From Methanolobus tindarius DSM 2278 (GTDB taxonomy: Archaea; Halobacteriota; Methanosarcinia; Methanosarcinales; Methanosarcinaceae), in NCBI RefSeq assembly GCF_000504205.1, contig NZ_AZAJ01000001.1:3074879-3138878 (forward strand): 64,000 nt of DNA, in the 5' to 3' direction. Positions 1 through 10,165 of the stretch are shown here, one piece after another; position 1 is the first letter of the stretch; the number at the start of each line of letters is the position of its first letter. A model generated the notes under the pieces. The model was not told the DNA's origin. It ran no database searches and saw nothing but the letters and a program-made list of their open reading frames with translations. The translations under genes were made by a program, and so were the position numbers.

Positions 1-2
1 TA

Positions 3-2240
3 TTGCCGGATTCCCTTGTTGAATCCGGACTTAAATCCATACTTGAAAAAATTCTCACTCACAATTCTGAAAACAATTCTGAAACTGACCAGATTATCAG
101 GCATATCACAAATAACGGCAGTGATGTTACTCTCAGGATCAGAACAAAAACAGAGACAGATGACAATAAAAATGTCACAGGTTATGTTTTTCTTATTGAG
201 GAGATTTTGACTGAAACTGAAATCAATAACCAGTTTCAACGGAAAATGGTTGAAGAGCTGATTGAAAAAACATATTTGAAATTTAAAGATATGTCTGTGG
301 CAGAGATCGATGACAATATTCTGGAATCATTGCCACCCATCGGAAACATAACTGATTCAGACATAATATGCATCTTCCAGTTTGCACCCAGAGGACAATT
401 ATTTTGTGAGCATAGCTGGCATAGAAATTCAACTGACATAGTAAAAGAAGAAAAGCTTAAACAGTTTGTAATGGCAAATCCGGGTTGCTTTTCTATTTCA
501 GACAAAAAACTGTTTTTCCTTACTCATAATGACTTGAAAAAATTAAACTGTGACTCAAAACAAGCATCTGATTTTTTCAATGAAGATAACAAACGTTCAC
601 TAATAATTGTGCCCATATACGGGCACAGAGCAAAGATAGGTTTCATCTGTCTGAGCTCTTCGTTTGAACCTGAGAATACTGAACCGGAACTTCTTCGTCT
701 TTTTAACTATCTCGGGGAGATCTTTGTCAACGCTTTTGAACATCGCAATACCGATAAACTCCTGTTAAAAAGCGAAGAAAAGTATCACAGGATATTCAAC
801 GAAATACATGATATTTATTATGAAGCGGATCTTGGAGGAATTGTACTTACAATCAGTCCTTCTGTCCAGCATTATCTTGGATATACGGACAAAGAGTTAC
901 TGGGTCGTTCTATTCAAATTCTATACAAAAATCCTCATGACAGGAATAATTTTCTTCGTGAAATCGTAAAGAATGGTTTTGTATCCCATTATGAGATTAC
1001 GCTTGCAAATAAGAATGGCAATACAGTTTATGTTTCAGTAAATGCACATCTTGTTTATGAAAATGGTATTCCTTCAATGGTAGCAGGAATGATAAGAGAT
1101 GTTACTGAGCTTAAAAAAGCACACATGGAATTGAAAGAACAGAAAAAACTGCTTGCCAGTACATTTGAATCAATTCCTGATCTCCTTGCTGTAGTAGACA
1201 GGAATCATCAGATCGTCCTGAGTAATTGGAAAGGGCATGAATATTTCATAAATGAAGATATGAGTTCCGAAAGTATTTGTTACAAATCTTTCCTGAAAAA
1301 GGATAAACAATGTGATCCTTGTTTGCCATTTGATGTATTTGATTCAGGAGAAATACTTACATATCAGATTCATAATGAAATTGATAGTACGTTCCGTGAG
1401 ATACGTGTGATACCTATTTTTGACAATAAAGGAAAAGTATCAAAAATACTTGAACACGTAAGGGATATTACTGAACAGAAAAAAGCTGAAATTCAGCTCA
1501 TGGATGCAAAATTAATTGCAGAAACTGCCAGTAAGTCTAAAAGTGAGTTCATTGCAAACATGAGCCATGAACTACGTACACCTCTGAATTCAATAATAGG
1601 TTTTTCCGATTTTCTGCTTGAAGGTGCATTTGGAGAGCTTAACGATAAACAGGAAAAATACCTTTCAAATATATCCAATAGTGGCAAGCATCTTTTAATG
1701 ATAATAAATGATATTCTGGATCTTTCAAAAATAGAAGCCGGTGAAATGGAACTCAGGCCTGAGTGCTTTAATTTTAATGAAGCTGTAGATGAAGTTACTA
1801 CGATAATGGATTCCCAGGCACAGAGGAAAAATATCACGCTGACAAACAATGTAACCGGTGTCCTTTCTGTTAATGGTGACCGTGCAAAGATAAAACAGAT
1901 TCTTTATAACCTGCTGAGCAACGCTGTCAAATTTACACCTGTTGGTGGCCTTGTTGATATCAATGCAAGTATAAACAATGAAGCAAAAGATAAAATACTG
2001 ACAATAACCGTTTGCGATACGGGAATCGGCATTTCAGAGGAAAATAAGGATATATTGTTCCATCCTTTCAAGCAGATAGATTCATTCTACAGTAGGCAGC
2101 ATGAAGGAACAGGCCTTGGACTTGCTCTTGTCAGTAAGTTTGTAGAAATGCACAATGGTAATATCGATGTAGACAGTAAACCCGGTAAAGGGAGTTGTTT
2201 TACAGTAAATATACCGGTAAAAAAGAATATACCTGAATAA
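3..2240 (+). CDS. PAS sensor histidine kinase, 5'-truncated
   Basis: The frame is open to the left edge, so the true start lies outside the window. From the visible end the protein has a GAF-like region (about residues 95-250), two PAS domains (about 262-375 and 380-490), a HisKA dimerisation helix with the phospho-acceptor His near residue 522 (NMSHELRTPL), and a HATPase domain with N box (NLLSNAVKFTP), G1 box (DTGIGI) and G2 box (GTGLGL). No membrane segment is visible, so the seen part is cytoplasmic. No response regulator is adjacent, which is common for methanogen hybrid sensors. The signal sensed is unknown. A short spacer separates it from the next plus-strand gene. Confidence 0.9.
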   Translation: MPDSLVESGLKSILEKILTHNSENNSETDQIIRHITNNGSDVTLRIRTKTETDDNKNVTGYVFLIEEILTETEINNQFQRKMVEELIEKTYLKFKDMSVAEIDDNILESLPPIGNITDSDIICIFQFAPRGQLFCEHSWHRNSTDIVKEEKLKQFVMANPGCFSISDKKLFFLTHNDLKKLNCDSKQASDFFNEDNKRSLIIVPIYGHRAKIGFICLSSSFEPENTEPELLRLFNYLGEIFVNAFEHRNTDKLLLKSEEKYHRIFNEIHDIYYEADLGGIVLTISPSVQHYLGYTDKELLGRSIQILYKNPHDRNNFLREIVKNGFVSHYEITLANKNGNTVYVSVNAHLVYENGIPSMVAGMIRDVTELKKAHMELKEQKKLLASTFESIPDLLAVVDRNHQIVLSNWKGHEYFINEDMSSESICYKSFLKKDKQCDPCLPFDVFDSGEILTYQIHNEIDSTFREIRVIPIFDNKGKVSKILEHVRDITEQKKAEIQLMDAKLIAETASKSKSEFIANMSHELRTPLNSIIGFSDFLLEGAFGELNDKQEKYLSNISNSGKHLLMIINDILDLSKIEAGEMELRPECFNFNEAVDEVTTIMDSQAQRKNITLTNNVTGVLSVNGDRAKIKQILYNLLSNAVKFTPVGGLVDINASINNEAKDKILTITVCDTGIGISEENKDILFHPFKQIDSFYSRQHEGTGLGLALVSKFVEMHNGNIDVDSKPGKGSCFTVNIPVKKNIPE

Positions 2241-2322
2241 AACTAATTCTATATCACATACTATTCCATACAGGAAAGTATACGTAACCGGTAAAATACA
2301 ACTATTTTCTGAGGATAGACAG

Positions 2323-3753
2323 ATGATTCACATCAAGGAAGATACCAGGCTTTTGGGTGTGATTCTGACTAAAATTACAATTATACTTATAATTATTTTA
2401 ATTTTAAGTTCATCCGGATGTACAGATATTCAGGCACAGAAAGTATCAGAACAAAGTACAGAGCAAAATACCAGCTCATATAAGACTCCTGAAGTCCTTG
2501 GTTCCGAGCCTGATAATTACATCCAGACTGTCAAGAAAACAGGAGTACTGGAAATTGATAATGGATACTCACTGAAAGTCCTGGATATCAGCAAGCAAGA
2601 CAAAGATGTACGTTTGTCTTTTAGAAAAGATGGGAATGAATATACTACCGGCACACTGTTTGAAAACAAAACGTACAGCATAAAGGACACAAACGGAGAA
2701 AATATCATTTACACTATCAGGATAGACAGAATATCTGACAGCAGTTTTTCTGTTAATATCAGTTACGAAATCTATCCTGCAATATTCCTTGAGACCGGAA
2801 TATATGAAGGTGAAATTACACACACCGATGTAAAGATTAACAGCAACAGCATAACACGTTCATATCGCTGGAAATATGACAATACGGATTTCTCAGTTGA
2901 ATATGAATATGATACTGATGCATATGATGCATATTCCCGTAGAAGCCGTAACAGGGATTTCAGTCATTTTGTAAATGACCCTTTTGACGATGAACTCATA
3001 TCCATGATTACAGAACAAATGGCTGGGCTTGCACAAGCAAATGGCTACAGCAGAGATGAAATTCCATATATTGTAATGGCTTTTGTGCAATCTCTTCCTT
3101 ATGTAAGTGACAGTGCTTCAGCAGGATACGATGAATATCCACGTTTTCCCTTTGAAACTCTTTACCATGGTGGAGGAGACTGTGAGGACTCATCCATTCT
3201 ACTGGCAGCTCTGCTTTATGATATGGGATACGGGGTGGCACTGGTTGAATTCCCCGGACACATGGGCGTGGGAGTTAAAGGTGCAGAGGCTCTTGAAGGC
3301 AGCTACTTTGATTATTCAGGAGTACGCTACTATTATCTTGAAACGACAAATTCCGGATGGGAAGTAGGTGTGATACCTGAGGAATATGCCGACCTTGAAG
3401 CTTCAGTAAAACCGGTTCTTAACTCATACCCGCAACTTCTGGTCAAATTTACTGGCAATGCAAGGGGAAATAATTATGTCACTTATGCTGATCTTGAAAT
3501 CGAAGTAACGAATATTGGTTCTGATGTTGCTCATGATCTAGTAATTTATACCAGCCTGGAAACTACGACTCAAAATATGGTATGGGATGATCTCCAGACA
3601 GAGACACATGAGGATCTGGATGTTGATGAGACTGTGACCTATACAATATCAAATCTTAAAGTTCCTGCCGGTGAAACCTACCGTGTTGGAATTTGGGCAT
3701 GGGGCTCAAATTCTGAAAACGAATATGTTTACAGTGACTGGGCAACAGCCTGA
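2323..3753 (+). CDS. exported transglutaminase-like putative lipoprotein
   Basis: The start ATG follows GAGGAT at good spacing. Residues 14-33 form a hydrophobic signal ending in a lipobox-like SSSGC (Cys33), so surface anchoring is likely. Central residues carry a transglutaminase/cysteine-protease-like core: Cys287 in GGGDCEDS and His313 in FPGHMGVGV, in the order expected for the Cys-His catalytic pair. The last ~110 residues (from about 365) look like a CARDB-type beta-sandwich, common on archaeal surface proteins. The substrate is not predictable. Confidence is high in the fold and low in the catalytic role. Confidence 0.75.
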   Translation: MIHIKEDTRLLGVILTKITIILIIILILSSSGCTDIQAQKVSEQSTEQNTSSYKTPEVLGSEPDNYIQTVKKTGVLEIDNGYSLKVLDISKQDKDVRLSFRKDGNEYTTGTLFENKTYSIKDTNGENIIYTIRIDRISDSSFSVNISYEIYPAIFLETGIYEGEITHTDVKINSNSITRSYRWKYDNTDFSVEYEYDTDAYDAYSRRSRNRDFSHFVNDPFDDELISMITEQMAGLAQANGYSRDEIPYIVMAFVQSLPYVSDSASAGYDEYPRFPFETLYHGGGDCEDSSILLAALLYDMGYGVALVEFPGHMGVGVKGAEALEGSYFDYSGVRYYYLETTNSGWEVGVIPEEYADLEASVKPVLNSYPQLLVKFTGNARGNNYVTYADLEIEVTNIGSDVAHDLVIYTSLETTTQNMVWDDLQTETHEDLDVDETVTYTISNLKVPAGETYRVGIWAWGSNSENEYVYSDWATA

Positions 3754-3812
3754 GATTCCAAGCTAAAAAGAAAAGTAAAAAATGAAGAAAAGAAGGACTG
3801 TGCCCTCTTCTA

Positions 3813-4985
3813 TCAGATAACGTATGCTTTCAAAGGTGGTAAGCCGTTAAAAGCAATGGAACTATAACTCTGTGTATAAGCTCCGGTGGTGAATATGTAA
3901 AGTCTTTCATTCTCGTGAAGACTTTCAGGGAAAACATATTTGTGATCTTCGTAGAGAATATCCATGCTGTCACATGTAGGACCTGCAAGAATTACTTCTT
4001 CTTCACATCCCTCACTTTCTGAGTATATAGGGTATTTTATGCATTCATCAAGTGTTTCAATTAATCCGCCAAACTTTCCTATGTCCAGATATACCCAATG
4101 GTACTGGTTCAGTTTTGCTTTCTTTGAAATCATTATGATTTCTGTTACAATAACACCTGCGTCAGCGACCAGGGATCTGCCAGGCTCTATTATAATCTCC
4201 GGATGTTCCTCACCAAAATCTTCCTGTATAAATCGAAGTATTTCATGTGCATAGGTTTCAAGTTCGTTAGCTGGGGACATATATTTTGCAGGAAAACCGC
4301 CACCCAGGTTTATCATTTTAAGCTTAATACCCTGAAGTGACACAGCTTCAAAGAGGTATTTACATTTTGAAAGAGCGTTGTCCCATTGTCCGATATCACG
4401 TTGCTGTGAACCTACGTGAAAAGAAAGACCATATGGTTCAAGTCCATTTTCATGTGCTTCAAGTATAAGCTCATAAATAACATCAGGGTGAGCTCCGAAT
4501 TTTCTTGATAATGGCCAGTCTGCACCATCGCTTTCAGTAAGCAGACGGAAGAATACACGTGATCCGGGAGCATTTTTGATTATCTTATGAAGGTCACTCT
4601 GTGAATCTGTTGCAAACATCCTGATGCCTTTCTGATATGCATATGCAATATCTTTTTCCTTTTTTATTGTGTTACCATAACTGATCCTTTCCGGTGCAAC
4701 ACCAAGCCTGAGAAGCTGATCAATCTCATAAACAGTTGCAGCATCGAAGTTGGATCCTTTATCCCTTAGGACTGAAATAATCTCATCCATAGGATTTGCC
4801 TTTACTGCATAATGTATTTTAACATAAGGCATGTTCCTTACAAGTTCATCATACATTTTTTCAACTTTAGACAGGTCTACAACAAGAAATGGAGTCTCCT
4901 TATCTTCAGAAAACTCTTTAACCTTTTTAAAGTCGGCCTCTGATGTGAATTCACTCAGAGGAAATTCATATTGCACTTTTCTCAT
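3813..4985 (-). CDS. PLP-dependent ornithine/lysine-type decarboxylase
   Basis: Alanine-racemase-fold (type III) amino-acid decarboxylase of 390 residues, the usual length. PLP lysine Lys62 lies in HYAVKANP. The glycine loop is GGGFPAKY. The ornithine decarboxylase signature GPTCDSMD (Cys338) supplies the active-site Cys and Asp from the second subunit. It should decarboxylate ornithine or lysine to a diamine for polyamine synthesis. The CDS signature favours ODC/LDC over diaminopimelate decarboxylase, but the exact substrate is inferred. The start ATG is preceded by AAGGAGTAG. It stands alone, convergent with the gene to its left. Confidence 0.85.
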   Translation of the reverse strand: MRKVQYEFPLSEFTSEADFKKVKEFSEDKETPFLVVDLSKVEKMYDELVRNMPYVKIHYAVKANPMDEIISVLRDKGSNFDAATVYEIDQLLRLGVAPERISYGNTIKKEKDIAYAYQKGIRMFATDSQSDLHKIIKNAPGSRVFFRLLTESDGADWPLSRKFGAHPDVIYELILEAHENGLEPYGLSFHVGSQQRDIGQWDNALSKCKYLFEAVSLQGIKLKMINLGGGFPAKYMSPANELETYAHEILRFIQEDFGEEHPEIIIEPGRSLVADAGVIVTEIIMISKKAKLNQYHWVYLDIGKFGGLIETLDECIKYPIYSESEGCEEEVILAGPTCDSMDILYEDHKYVFPESLHENERLYIFTTGAYTQSYSSIAFNGLPPLKAYVI

Positions 4986-5249
4986 ATCTACTCCTTTTAA
5001 GTTTCTAAATAAGTATTATTTAAGAATATTATAGCTAAATAACAGTTTAAAATCTGTATATTAAATAAATACTTGATAAATCATCCCTATTAGTAGTTTA
5101 AATATTTAAAACTAATTCTTCATTGTTTTTAATGCAAAAAAATCTAAAAAAACAAGAACATAGCAAGTTAGCTACATATTTAGTAAAAAAAACATCTAAT
5201 GCATTTACGATATGAATGTAACATAATTAAACGCAGTGGAAATAAGGTT

Positions 5250-7901
5250 TCATACCTGATTAACAGGGATAGTAAAAAAGAACTCACTACCTTCCCCTAT
5301 CGTACTTTCAACCCATATATTTCCGCCATGCATTTTCACAAATTTTTCAATTATAGCAAGACCAAGACCACTGCCCCGGTATTTGCGTGTTGAAGAACCA
5401 TCAACCTGGTAAAATGGCTCGAATACCCTTTTAACGTCATCTTCCCCAATACCAATTCCGGAATCGGCTACTGATATCAGTATTGTATTTTCGTCCCGTA
5501 GGCCAATATTTATATTTACATATCCATTTTTGGGAGTAAATTTTAATGCATTGTCAATCAAATTATAAAGAATCTCTTTTACCTTGATCCTGTCAGCTAC
5601 AACATCAAGTTTATCCGTATTTGATATTAATTCAAGTGAAACTCCTTTCCTTTCGGATAATATGAACATCATAGAATAAACATCCTGGACAACTCGTACA
5701 ATATCAAATCTAGTAAGTTTAAGTTCCATTTCACCGAATTCAATTTGCGAAAGATCAAGAATATTATTAATCAAATTAAGAAGAAGGTTTCCACTCTGAT
5801 AAATGGTCTTCAGATATTTTGTCTGTTTGTCATTCAGATCACCGGAAACACCTTCCAGAAGCAGGTCAGAAAACCCAATGATAGAACTAAGAGGGGTTTT
5901 AAGTTCATGACTGGTATTTGCCAGAAATTCAGTCTTACTGCGGTTGGCATTATCCGACATTAGTTTTGCTTTTAGTATCTCTTCTTCGGCTCTTTTTCTT
6001 TCGGTTATGTCACGGAAAAAGAAAAGGGCTCCGTTTTTACCTTCATAATTAAGAGGAACTGCCGAGACTTCTGCAACAAAAGAACTTCCATCCATACGCA
6101 GACATATCTCTTCCATTATAGGAGCTGCTTGCTTTTTAGAATCAAGGGTGCTTATTCTTTCCTTTACCTGTGAACGTGAATCTGGATGGAATTGCTCAAC
6201 AACAAAATTTCCTATTAATTGTTCCGGAGAGTCAGCACCAAACAATTCCAGAGCTGCCGGATTCAGATATGCGAATTTGTTGTCTGTCTGGACAAAAATA
6301 GCTTCAGGAGCATGTTCTACAAGCAGACGGAAGCGGGCTTCACTTTCCTGCAAAGCTCTTTGTGCTTCCCGTTCTTCAGTCTGGTCACGGAAAACAAGAA
6401 CTACACCGGATATATCACCAGAAGCATTTTTTATTGGGGAACCGCTGTCTGCAATGGGGATTTCATTTCCTTTTCTGGAAATAAGAAGAGTGTGATTTGC
6501 CAGCCCAACGATTTTTCCTTCCCTGAGAACCTTTCTGACAGGAATTTCAACTTCGCTTCTGCTATCCTCATTTATGATCGGAAATATATCTTCAAGCATT
6601 TTTCCTTTTGCTTCAGACTCAGACCAACCCGTCAATTCTTCAGCTATTGTATTCATCTGCTGAAGACAACCGTTGGTATCGGTTGTTATTACTCCGTCAC
6701 CTATACTGTAAAGGGTGGTCCTGAAAATCTCTTCACTCTCTTTTACACGCTCTTCCATTAATTTTCGCTGTGTAATATCAGTAATGAAACCTTCAAGTGC
6801 AATTACATTGCCCTGTTCATCAGCTACACCTTTCCCCTGTTCCCACACCCACTTTAGTTTTCCGGAAGCAGTTTTGATCCTGTATTCATCCCTGAAGAAT
6901 TCGCCATTTGCCAGTATTCTCTGCCACTTGTCCCAGAGATAATCCCTGTATTCAGGCTCTATGAGGTCATTAAACGATGTTTTTTGGTTGTTAATCAAAT
7001 CTTCCGCCTTGTATCCTGTAAGCTCAAAACAGCCTTGGGAAATAAAACGCATTGTCCACTCTCTGTCAAGTTCACAACGATAAGCAATACCTGGTAAATT
7101 TGAAATGAGAACAGATTTACTTCTTTCACTTTCCCTTAGATCATTCTCCAATCTTACACGATCACTTATGTCCCTCACAAAACAGAAAAGGCCATGAGAA
7201 TCACTGCTTGTATAAATGGCACTGATTTCAACACTAATTATTTTTCCGTCTTTTCTGCGATGATGGGTTTCAAACAGGTCCTTGCCGGATAGAATCGTTT
7301 TGTCAATATGGTACGTTATTTCTTTTTTATCCATATCTGCTTCAATGTCAGACACACTCATTTCCAGTAGTTCATAGTACGAATAACCAGACATTTCACA
7401 ATATTTTCTGTTTACATCAAGTATGCTGCCTTCCCTGTCTAAATACATAAAGCCATCAACAGACATTTCGGTAATAGTACGATATCTTTGGGCGTACTTT
7501 TTATCTTCATCTGTTTTCCAGCGTTCATTGTCCTTTTTTGAAATACAGAATTGAATAGAAGTAGCTAATTGTTCATCAGATGCAGGCCATACAATACAGG
7601 ATGAAAATGATAATGATCTGAGCTTCGTTATTAGCTGATTATTTACATTTGAAATTACAGGAAGAACAGGAATTGTAGATAATTCACTTATAAGTTCAAG
7701 TTGAACGAGTGTTTTTCCAAACTCTGTATTTATTCTTAAAATAAGAAGGTCATAGCCAGTTTCAAAAGAAGATATAAGATGCTCTTGCAGGCTGTTAGTG
7801 CTGATCTTTGCCTCGCAAACCACATGTCCCATAGACTGTAGTTTTTCTGATAGCTCTGCCGTATCAGAACCTTCTTCAAAAAGCACCAATATTTTACTCA
7901 T
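5250..7901 (-). CDS. multi-PAS sensor histidine kinase
   Basis: A large cytoplasmic sensor kinase. The first ~130 residues look like a receiver-like fold without a clear phospho-acceptor Asp pattern, so it may be a degenerate receiver. Four PAS domains follow, each ending in a typical D-I-(S/T)-(D/E/Q)-R motif (DISDRV, DITQRK, DQTEER, DITERK). Then come HisKA (NTSHELKTPL) and HATPase (NLIDNALKFTP, DSGIGI, GSGLGLAI). The start is ATG 7901; a GTG one codon upstream is also possible. There is no linked response regulator. The organisation resembles the kinases at both edges of the window. Confidence 0.9.
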   Translation of the reverse strand: MSKILVLFEEGSDTAELSEKLQSMGHVVCEAKISTNSLQEHLISSFETGYDLLILRINTEFGKTLVQLELISELSTIPVLPVISNVNNQLITKLRSLSFSSCIVWPASDEQLATSIQFCISKKDNERWKTDEDKKYAQRYRTITEMSVDGFMYLDREGSILDVNRKYCEMSGYSYYELLEMSVSDIEADMDKKEITYHIDKTILSGKDLFETHHRRKDGKIISVEISAIYTSSDSHGLFCFVRDISDRVRLENDLRESERSKSVLISNLPGIAYRCELDREWTMRFISQGCFELTGYKAEDLINNQKTSFNDLIEPEYRDYLWDKWQRILANGEFFRDEYRIKTASGKLKWVWEQGKGVADEQGNVIALEGFITDITQRKLMEERVKESEEIFRTTLYSIGDGVITTDTNGCLQQMNTIAEELTGWSESEAKGKMLEDIFPIINEDSRSEVEIPVRKVLREGKIVGLANHTLLISRKGNEIPIADSGSPIKNASGDISGVVLVFRDQTEEREAQRALQESEARFRLLVEHAPEAIFVQTDNKFAYLNPAALELFGADSPEQLIGNFVVEQFHPDSRSQVKERISTLDSKKQAAPIMEEICLRMDGSSFVAEVSAVPLNYEGKNGALFFFRDITERKRAEEEILKAKLMSDNANRSKTEFLANTSHELKTPLSSIIGFSDLLLEGVSGDLNDKQTKYLKTIYQSGNLLLNLINNILDLSQIEFGEMELKLTRFDIVRVVQDVYSMMFILSERKGVSLELISNTDKLDVVADRIKVKEILYNLIDNALKFTPKNGYVNINIGLRDENTILISVADSGIGIGEDDVKRVFEPFYQVDGSSTRKYRGSGLGLAIIEKFVKMHGGNIWVESTIGEGSEFFFTIPVNQV

Positions 7902-7996
7902 CACACCATCTTTAGAATATTATTATTATTAAAAATGGGAAATAAATTATATAAATACTTGGTGGGTACAGCTTTCCATTTGATGATAAACAAAAC

Positions 7997-8737
7997 TTAT
8001 TTATTGATTTGTTCTTTTTCAAATGGAAATGATGCCAGCTCGAAAGTAGTGTTTACAAGAATCTGCTGACTTAATGGAGTTGTAAGTAAAACACCGGTTA
8101 TGTAGATAACTAAATTGAAGGCAACAGGCCATCCCAGAAATAAACCTGCATAATACGGAAGTACTCCTACAAGAGCCACAAAACCTACTATCAGACTTAT
8201 TATAACACTTGCTATAATGTTTGACTTTACAATTGCAGCACTTTCTGACAAAGCATCTGTTATGTCATATCCTTTGATTACATATAGTGGCAGCATATAA
8301 AGCATGAAAAATACCGGAATAAGGGCAATACAGAGAACTGCAAGATAGAGTATAGCCACTATTGCCAGAATTACTGATTCGGGTATGGAGGAACTGGAAG
8401 AACCCAGTGTAAACATAAGTCCAAATGAAAGTATTCCGACAAAAAATAGCAATATCATTGCAATTATTGAAATCAGAACAGCAATTATCATCACAAAAAG
8501 CATGTATTTCCAGCTACGGACAAAATTACCGTTCCTGAATCCATCCAGAATATCCATTCCTTTTACCACTTCATTTCTTGTGCCTTTTGCAAGCATCATG
8601 ACAAAACCATAAAGCAACGGTGGAGCAGTTACAAATAATATTGAGCCAACGCTAAGAATCACCGTTGCGATTGCATAGGAAACAAAGTTTCTTAGAACCG
8701 TTTTTATTGAAGTGCCTAAAAGATTACCATATTCCAT
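7997..8737 (-). CDS. DUF4013-type polytopic membrane protein
   Basis: 246 residues with about six hydrophobic segments. The N-terminal region begins MEYGNLLGTSIKT and continues through a KGMDILDGFRNG loop, as in DUF4013 membrane proteins of methanogens (recognition from memory). Function is unknown. The start ATG is preceded by AGTGATCAA. It lies just upstream of the PAS kinase on the same strand with a ~95 bp spacer that includes a TATA-like AT-rich stretch, so it may be a separate transcript. Confidence 0.65.
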   Translation of the reverse strand: MEYGNLLGTSIKTVLRNFVSYAIATVILSVGSILFVTAPPLLYGFVMMLAKGTRNEVVKGMDILDGFRNGNFVRSWKYMLFVMIIAVLISIIAMILLFFVGILSFGLMFTLGSSSSSIPESVILAIVAILYLAVLCIALIPVFFMLYMLPLYVIKGYDITDALSESAAIVKSNIIASVIISLIVGFVALVGVLPYYAGLFLGWPVAFNLVIYITGVLLTTPLSQQILVNTTFELASFPFEKEQINK

Positions 8738-8893
8738 TTGATCACTTTTCTTTCATTTTTTTAACACAAGAACAATTAATTGATAAATGATATTCTATTA
8801 AAAGTTATGTCACTGTTTCATGCAGTAAACCCAAAATAAAATACAAAAATATTTGAAGTATAAATATCCTGAATTAATAAGAGGTTCTTGATT

Positions 8894-9268
8894 TTGAATT
8901 TGTTAATTGCAGCATCGGGTTTACTTTTAATTGTATTGTGCATTCTTCATGTTGTATTTGGCGAAAAAAACTACTTCAACACTAAAGAAAAAAGAAGTAT
9001 TGCCGGATATGTTCCTTACCATCAGATCTCAGCTGTAATGTTTCTTGAAGGCGCAGGAATGATCTATTCCGCCTTTTATTTCAACATACAACTCTCAGTT
9101 TTCATCCTGGTTTTAATTCTGGCCAGCCTGACAGTTTTTGTGCTAATATGCATAAAAGAAAAAGAAGAAGAAACGATAAAAGCTTCCGTTCCTCAATTCA
9201 TTCTTTTTGGAATTGTTCTCCTTCTTATTGTTCTTGGTATATATCAAGAACTTTCCATTACTCAATAA
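8894..9268 (+). CDS. small membrane protein, DUF3784-like
   Basis: About 124 residues with three hydrophobic helices separated by short charged loops, including IKEKEEETIKA before the last helix. GAGG at 8881-8884 favours TTG 8894 over TTG 8888. The length and three-helix layout resemble DUF3784 proteins, but this is a weak assignment. Its stop codon directly abuts the convergent SIMPL gene. Confidence 0.5.
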   Translation: MNLLIAASGLLLIVLCILHVVFGEKNYFNTKEKRSIAGYVPYHQISAVMFLEGAGMIYSAFYFNIQLSVFILVLILASLTVFVLICIKEKEEETIKASVPQFILFGIVLLLIVLGIYQELSITQ

Positions 9269-10006
9269 TTACTCAATAATATAAGTGACCTGCACAGACA
9301 TTGAAACAGTTGATTCGCCCGGACTTATCGGAGTTGACGCTTCCTCTGCCACAGGCATTTCCTGTGCTGTACTATAAATAGTAGAGATGCCACTATTATC
9401 ATTTACAGATGATGTTTTTACACCTGTAATCTTTACATTCAGACTGCTTGCAAGCATATCTGCTTTTGAGCGCGAATCAGTTACAGCTTCTGAAATAAGC
9501 TCATCACGAAGTTCTTTCTGCATTGTGTCTGACACGGAGAATGACAGACTGCCTATCTGGTTAGCTCCGGCTGCAGCAGACCTGTCAATTATCTCATTGA
9601 TCATGTCAAGTTTTTTAGTGGTTATATCCACACTATTTGAGGCCGAGTACCCGGTTATGGTTCTTCCTCCGGTATAATTGTATACCGGCGATACTGAAAC
9701 ATAAGATGTCTGCATTTCCCTATCCTCTAAACCCAGAGCCTTTAATTCATTTACTATTGAATTCATTATTACAGCATTTTCACTGCTTGAACCGTTTGCT
9801 GTTATTTCCTGGGTTACAACTCCGATACTTATTGATGCAGTGTCAGGCACTACTTTCTGTTCCGCATACCCACTCATGGAAATTGTATGTTCTGTGTTTT
9901 CCTGTGCTGTCCCCTGTGATCCTGCATACAATGTCGCTGCCATCAGCGCCAGGGCTATAGCCAGAACCAAAATTAAACTATATAGTTTATTGTTTTCCTG
10001 TGACAA
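9269..10006 (-). CDS. SIMPL (DUF541) domain exported protein
   Basis: An N-terminal hydrophobic anchor or signal is followed by the SIMPL/DUF541 pattern: an ISMSGYAEQKVVPDTASISI strand, a middle GYSASNSVDI segment, and a C-terminal SVSMSVQVTYII strand. Family members are periplasmic or cell-surface proteins of unclear biochemical role. GGGAG eight bases upstream favours TTG 10006; the longer GTG start at 10015 would overlap that site. It is convergent with the upstream plus-strand membrane gene and divergent from RuBisCO, with about 160 bp between. Confidence 0.75.
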   Translation of the reverse strand: MSQENNKLYSLILVLAIALALMAATLYAGSQGTAQENTEHTISMSGYAEQKVVPDTASISIGVVTQEITANGSSSENAVIMNSIVNELKALGLEDREMQTSYVSVSPVYNYTGGRTITGYSASNSVDITTKKLDMINEIIDRSAAAGANQIGSLSFSVSDTMQKELRDELISEAVTDSRSKADMLASSLNVKITGVKTSSVNDNSGISTIYSTAQEMPVAEEASTPISPGESTVSMSVQVTYIIE

Positions 10007-10165
10007 ATTATACACTCCCTTTTATTTCATATTAAAGATTCTTTGTTACCACTAATATAACCTCGTTCCAATAACTTCTTTTTAACTTCTATTGCAGGGA
10101 TTCTGACACTTTCCTGATCTCATCCCTGCAAAAACTAAAATACATTGCATGCTCTTTTTTATTAT

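Noticed and set aside
9720-10055. ORFs antisense to the SIMPL gene
   Set aside because: They are shadows of a gene with clear family motifs.
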